DNA of 64,000 bases from Pseudomonas sp. RIT-PI-q. GTDB taxonomy: Bacteria > Pseudomonadota > Gammaproteobacteria > Pseudomonadales > Pseudomonadaceae. Shown piece by piece: positions 61,354 to 64,000 of this stretch. The first letter of the stretch is position 1. Every line of letters starts with the position of its first letter. A model generated the notes under the pieces. It was given only the letters and a program-made list of their open reading frames with translations. It had not been told where the DNA came from and did not search any database. Made by a program: the position numbers and the translations under genes. The DNA lies in assembly GCF_001297125.1 (NCBI RefSeq), contig NZ_LHPC01000007.1, forward strand, positions 62,001-126,000. The letters are read 5' to 3'.

Positions 61354-61356
61354 GAT

Positions 61357-62796
61357 TCAAATCTCCTTGCTCAGGCTGTGGCTGTGATCGCTGTCACCGT
61401 TGTCGTCGGCTGCGGACAAAGGACGGGACGGTGTGCGTTTCTGGCCGGGACCACCGTCATTGGTTTCCTTGCCTTCGTCGATTTTCGGCCCTTTGCGCAC
61501 CAGGCGCATCATGTAGCCCAGCCCCGCACCGAACAGCGCGAAATACACCACAACGAACAGGACCAGCGTGATGCTCATCTGCATGAAGCTGTGATTGGAG
61601 GACGCATCCGCCGTGCGCATCAAACCGTAGACCACCCACGGCTGACGGCCGATTTCAGTGGTGAACCAACCGGCGAGGATCGCGATCAGGCCGGACGGCC
61701 CCATCCACAACGCCAGGTACAGGAACGGACGCGAGGTATAGAGTTTGTCGCGCTTGCGCAGCCACAGGCTCCACAAACCGGTGAAGATCATCAGGAAACC
61801 CAGACCGACCATGATCCGGAACGACCAGAAAACGATGGTCGAATTCGGCCGGTCTTCCGGTGGGAACTCCTTGAGCGCCGGCACCTGTTTGTCCAGGGAG
61901 TGCGTCAGGATCAGGCTGCCCAGGTACGGAATCTCGACGGCGAATTTGGTCCGCTCTTCTTTCATGTCCGGCCAGCCGAACAGGATCAGCGGAGTCGCCT
62001 CATCCCCTTTGTTTTCCCAGTGACCTTCGATCGCGGCGATTTTCGCCGGCTGATGCTCAAGCGTATTGAGGCCGTGGAAGTCGCCGATGACGGCCTGGAT
62101 CGGCGCGACGATCAGGGCCATCCACATCGCCATCGACAGCATGGTGCGGATCGCCGGGTTGTCCTTGCCGCGCAGCAAGTGCCAGGCTGCCGAAGAACCA
62201 ACGAAGAATGCCGTGGCCACGAACGCAGCGGTCGCCATGTGCATCAAGCGGTACGGGAACGACGGGTTGAAGATCACTGCCAGCCAGTCCACCGGAATGA
62301 CCTGGCCATTGACGATTTCATAGCCCTGCGGGGTTTGCATCCAGCTATTGGATGCCAGAATCCAGAAGGTCGAGATCAGTGTGCCGATGGCCACCATGAC
62401 CGTGGCGAAGAAGTGCAGATTGCGTCCGACTTTATTCCAGCCGAACAGCATGACGCCAAGGAAACCAGCTTCGAGGAAGAAGGCCGTGAGCACTTCGTAG
62501 GTCAGCAGCGGCCCGGTCACGGAACCGGCGAAGTCCGAGAAACGGCTCCAGTTGGTGCCGAACTGATAGGCCATGACCAACCCCGAGACCACACCCATGC
62601 CGAAGTTGACGGCAAAGATCTTCGACCAGAAGTGGTACAGATCGCGGTAGGTGTCGTTATGAGTTTTCAGCCACAGGCCTTCGAGTACCGCCAGGTAACT
62701 CGCCAGGCCGATGGTGATGGCCGGGAACAGGATGTGGAACGAGATGGTGAACGCGAACTGAATTCGGGCGAGATCGAGCGCCTCCAAACCGAACAT
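61357..62796 (-). CDS. cioA: Cyanide-insensitive bd-type quinol oxidase subunit I
   Basis: A 479-residue CydA-family protein. Heme-ligand regions are seen in FAFTISFHILFPAITIGLASYL near residue 20, in LMHMATAAFVATAFFVG, and in the later helices. The signature GWFTTEIGRQPWVVYG has the acidic and Gln-Pro residues near the quinol site. The Q-loop is short compared with E. coli CydA, as in the CIO subgroup. GAGGAAGACTT precedes the ATG. It heads the operon cioA-cioB-small gene; a perfect ANR/FNR-type box lies 164 bases upstream. Confidence 0.95.
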   Translation of the reverse strand: MFGLEALDLARIQFAFTISFHILFPAITIGLASYLAVLEGLWLKTHNDTYRDLYHFWSKIFAVNFGMGVVSGLVMAYQFGTNWSRFSDFAGSVTGPLLTYEVLTAFFLEAGFLGVMLFGWNKVGRNLHFFATVMVAIGTLISTFWILASNSWMQTPQGYEIVNGQVIPVDWLAVIFNPSFPYRLMHMATAAFVATAFFVGSSAAWHLLRGKDNPAIRTMLSMAMWMALIVAPIQAVIGDFHGLNTLEHQPAKIAAIEGHWENKGDEATPLILFGWPDMKEERTKFAVEIPYLGSLILTHSLDKQVPALKEFPPEDRPNSTIVFWSFRIMVGLGFLMIFTGLWSLWLRKRDKLYTSRPFLYLALWMGPSGLIAILAGWFTTEIGRQPWVVYGLMRTADASSNHSFMQMSITLVLFVVVYFALFGAGLGYMMRLVRKGPKIDEGKETNDGGPGQKRTPSRPLSAADDNGDSDHSHSLSKEI

Positions 62797-62959
62797 AAGT
62801 CTTCCTCTGTCAGGTAATACCGGCTGGAGGGCTTTGGCCCTACACCCACTGCCCCCACGGATATGGAGTGTGGCGAATTTGAATTCGTTCTTTTTCTACA
62901 ATCATCACAACGTAGGGAATCTGGCCATCTGGCCGCCCGGATCAATTGCGCAAAGCGTG

Positions 62960-62973
62960 TTGATCTGGATCAA
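62960..62973 (+). promoter_or_regulatory. ANR/FNR box upstream of cioAB
   Basis: TTGAT-CTGG-ATCAA matches the ANR/FNR consensus TTGATnnnnATCAA at all ten fixed positions, 164 bases before the cioA start. In P. aeruginosa ANR represses cioAB at low oxygen, so the same is likely here. I see no obvious promoter boxes around it. Confidence 0.82.
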
Positions 62974-63075
62974 GCAACGCTAAAAGAGTAGTCGCATTTC
63001 TGGCGATGGACGGTGTGGTCTTTTGCCGCGTGACAGGTTGCCTCAGTCGCCTGGTCATAAGCAGCAACACATTCC

Positions 63076-63168
63076 CTGTGGGAGCGGGCTTGCCCGCGAA
63101 AGCGGTGTGACAGGTACATTGATATCGACTGATCCGCCGCTATCGCGGGCAAGCCCGATCCCACAGGG
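63076..63168. repeat. REPIN-type inverted repeat, GTGGGAGCGGGC subtype, one mismatch
   Basis: The left arm CTGTGGGAGCGGGCTTGC faces the right arm GCAAGCCCGATCCCACAG, which has a single substitution in the arm (GATCCC for GCTCCC). It is between the divergent cioA and MFS genes. Confidence 0.88.
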
Positions 63169-63283
63169 GACTTCCGTGTTTTTTCAGATCGATGTCTTGC
63201 TAACTAAATTTTCCTTCACCGTAACTTCTGGTTACAGCTTGGTGATAACCTCGACCTTCCCCTCGCTCAAGACCTGCTTACAG

Positions 63284-64000
63284 ATGCCCAGCCAAGCGCC
63301 CTTGCTGTTACGTCATCACCGTCCTTTCATCGCGTTCTGGCTGGCTCGGGTGTTTACCGCCAGTGGCTTTCAGATGCTTACCGTGGCCATCGGCTGGAAC
63401 CTCTATCAGTTGACCGGCAACGTGCTGGATCTGGGTTTGGTCGGTCTGGTCGAGTTCGCCCCACGGGTGCTGTTCATGCTGCATACCGGGCACGTCGCTG
63501 ACCGTTATGACCGACGCAAGGTCGCCGCCATCTGCCAGTCCCTGCAAGCGTTGATCGCCCTGGCGCTGGCCATCGGTAGCGCCACCGACCATGTCACCCG
63601 GGAAATGATCTTCATCCTCGCATTCCTGCTTGGTGCCGCCCGCTCCTTCGAGATGCCGACCACCCAGGCGTTGCTGCCGAGCATTGTCCCCAGCGCGCTG
63701 TTTCCCCGCGCCGTCGCCGCCGCACAATCGGCCCAGCAATCGGCGACGATCGTTGCGCCGGCGCTCGGTGGTTTGCTCTATGCATTCGGCAGCGTCTGGG
63801 TCTACGGCCCGACGGTGATCCTGTACGTCATCGCCTGTTCCCTGATGCTTAACCTCCCAGCCCGACAAACGCCGCTGAACAAGGGCAAGGCGACCCTGGA
63901 TTCATTGCTGGCGGGCATCCGTTTCATTCGCAGTCGTCCGGACATTCTCGGGGCGATTTCGCTGGATCTGTTTGCCGTATTGCTCGGTGGCGCCACGGCG
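63284..64000 (+). CDS. MFS transporter, 3' end outside window
   Basis: The frame is open to the window edge, with about 239 codons visible. The N terminus is MPSQAPLLLRHHRPFIAFWL, followed by six or more helices (VFTASGFQMLTVAIGWNLYQL, LVEFAPRVLFMLHTGHVADR). The MFS loop 2-3 motif appears as GHVADRYDRRKV, and residues about 112-124 (GAARSFEMPTTQA) resemble the EntS-like MFS_3 group of exporters. The substrate is not known. The ribosome site before the ATG is weak; a GTG 42 bases upstream is in frame. Confidence 0.82.
   Translation, partial: MPSQAPLLLRHHRPFIAFWLARVFTASGFQMLTVAIGWNLYQLTGNVLDLGLVGLVEFAPRVLFMLHTGHVADRYDRRKVAAICQSLQALIALALAIGSATDHVTREMIFILAFLLGAARSFEMPTTQALLPSIVPSALFPRAVAAAQSAQQSATIVAPALGGLLYAFGSVWVYGPTVILYVIACSLMLNLPARQTPLNKGKATLDSLLAGIRFIRSRPDILGAISLDLFAVLLGGATA

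Noticed and set aside
61378..62817. Long plus-strand frame opposite cioA
   Set aside because: Its Arg/His-rich product has no family pattern, while cioA has the full quinol oxidase signature.

Overview
The window is a chromosomal segment of a fluorescent-group Pseudomonas (P. fluorescens lineage or a close relative). The reasons are the high GC coding style, the gene order, and the many short palindromic intergenic repeats (REP/REPIN type) typical of that group. From memory, the order follows the P. aeruginosa PAO1 stretch from comL/bamD through pilSR, the minor pilin genes, lytB-ileS-ribF-mviN-rpsT, proB-obg-rpmA-rplU-ispB, gdhA, ettA, morA-glyA, cstA, a PilZ gene, radA, mscL and fpr. The right end (radA-mscL-fpr-luxR solo-rlmG-cioBA) looks like the P. 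putida arrangement. I see no prophage, insertion sequence, CRISPR array, rRNA or tRNA gene.

Layout. 0-5.5 kb: the 3' part of bamD, a small membrane-anchored zinc-ribbon-like protein, the PilS/PilR two-component system, and thiO. 5.5-11.9 kb: a minor pilin operon (fimU-pilV-pilW-pilX-pilY1-pilE, minus strand) with fimT divergent from it. 11.8-19.4 kb: a minus-strand housekeeping block (ispH, fkpB, lspA, ileS, ribF, murJ). 19.6-25.2 kb: rpsT, creA, proB, obg, rpmA, rplU and ispB. 25.3-33.2 kb: small conserved Pseudomonas genes, including one behind a Fur-box-like site, fklB, a yqhA-type membrane protein, a large lipoprotein of unknown role and a Lon-like protease. 33.4-38.6 kb: DUF3015 and DUF4105 proteins, a small lipoprotein, a GreA/GreB-type factor and gdhA. 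39-46.3 kb: ettA, the c-di-GMP protein morA and glyA. 46.5-50.2 kb: an AT-richer orphan gene, then a dicarboxylate/amino-acid symporter followed by two GntR-type regulators. 50.3-55.7 kb: the yjiA-ybdD-cstA carbon-starvation/pyruvate-uptake cluster, a PilZ protein and radA. 56.3-64 kb: mscL, fpr, a LuxR solo, rlmG, a cyanide-insensitive bd oxidase operon with a small third gene, and the start of an MFS exporter.

How the genes work together. The sigma-54 regulator PilR, its kinase PilS and the minor pilins with PilY1 belong to type IV pilus assembly; MorA and the PilZ protein link the same window to c-di-GMP control of motility. fkpB, lspA, ispH and murJ serve envelope biogenesis. The cstA-ybdD-yjiA group and the symporter/GntR group are nutrient-uptake modules. 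cioAB sits behind a perfect ANR/FNR box.

Nothing in the window is clearly a new multi-gene system. The least explained parts are the 609-residue lipoprotein at 28.2 kb, the orphan at 46.5 kb, two long perfect palindromes at 34.0 and 36.1 kb, the repeated GGTAAGACC motif before the symporter, and the palindrome before the LuxR solo. Family names rest on motif reading and memory, not on database searches.
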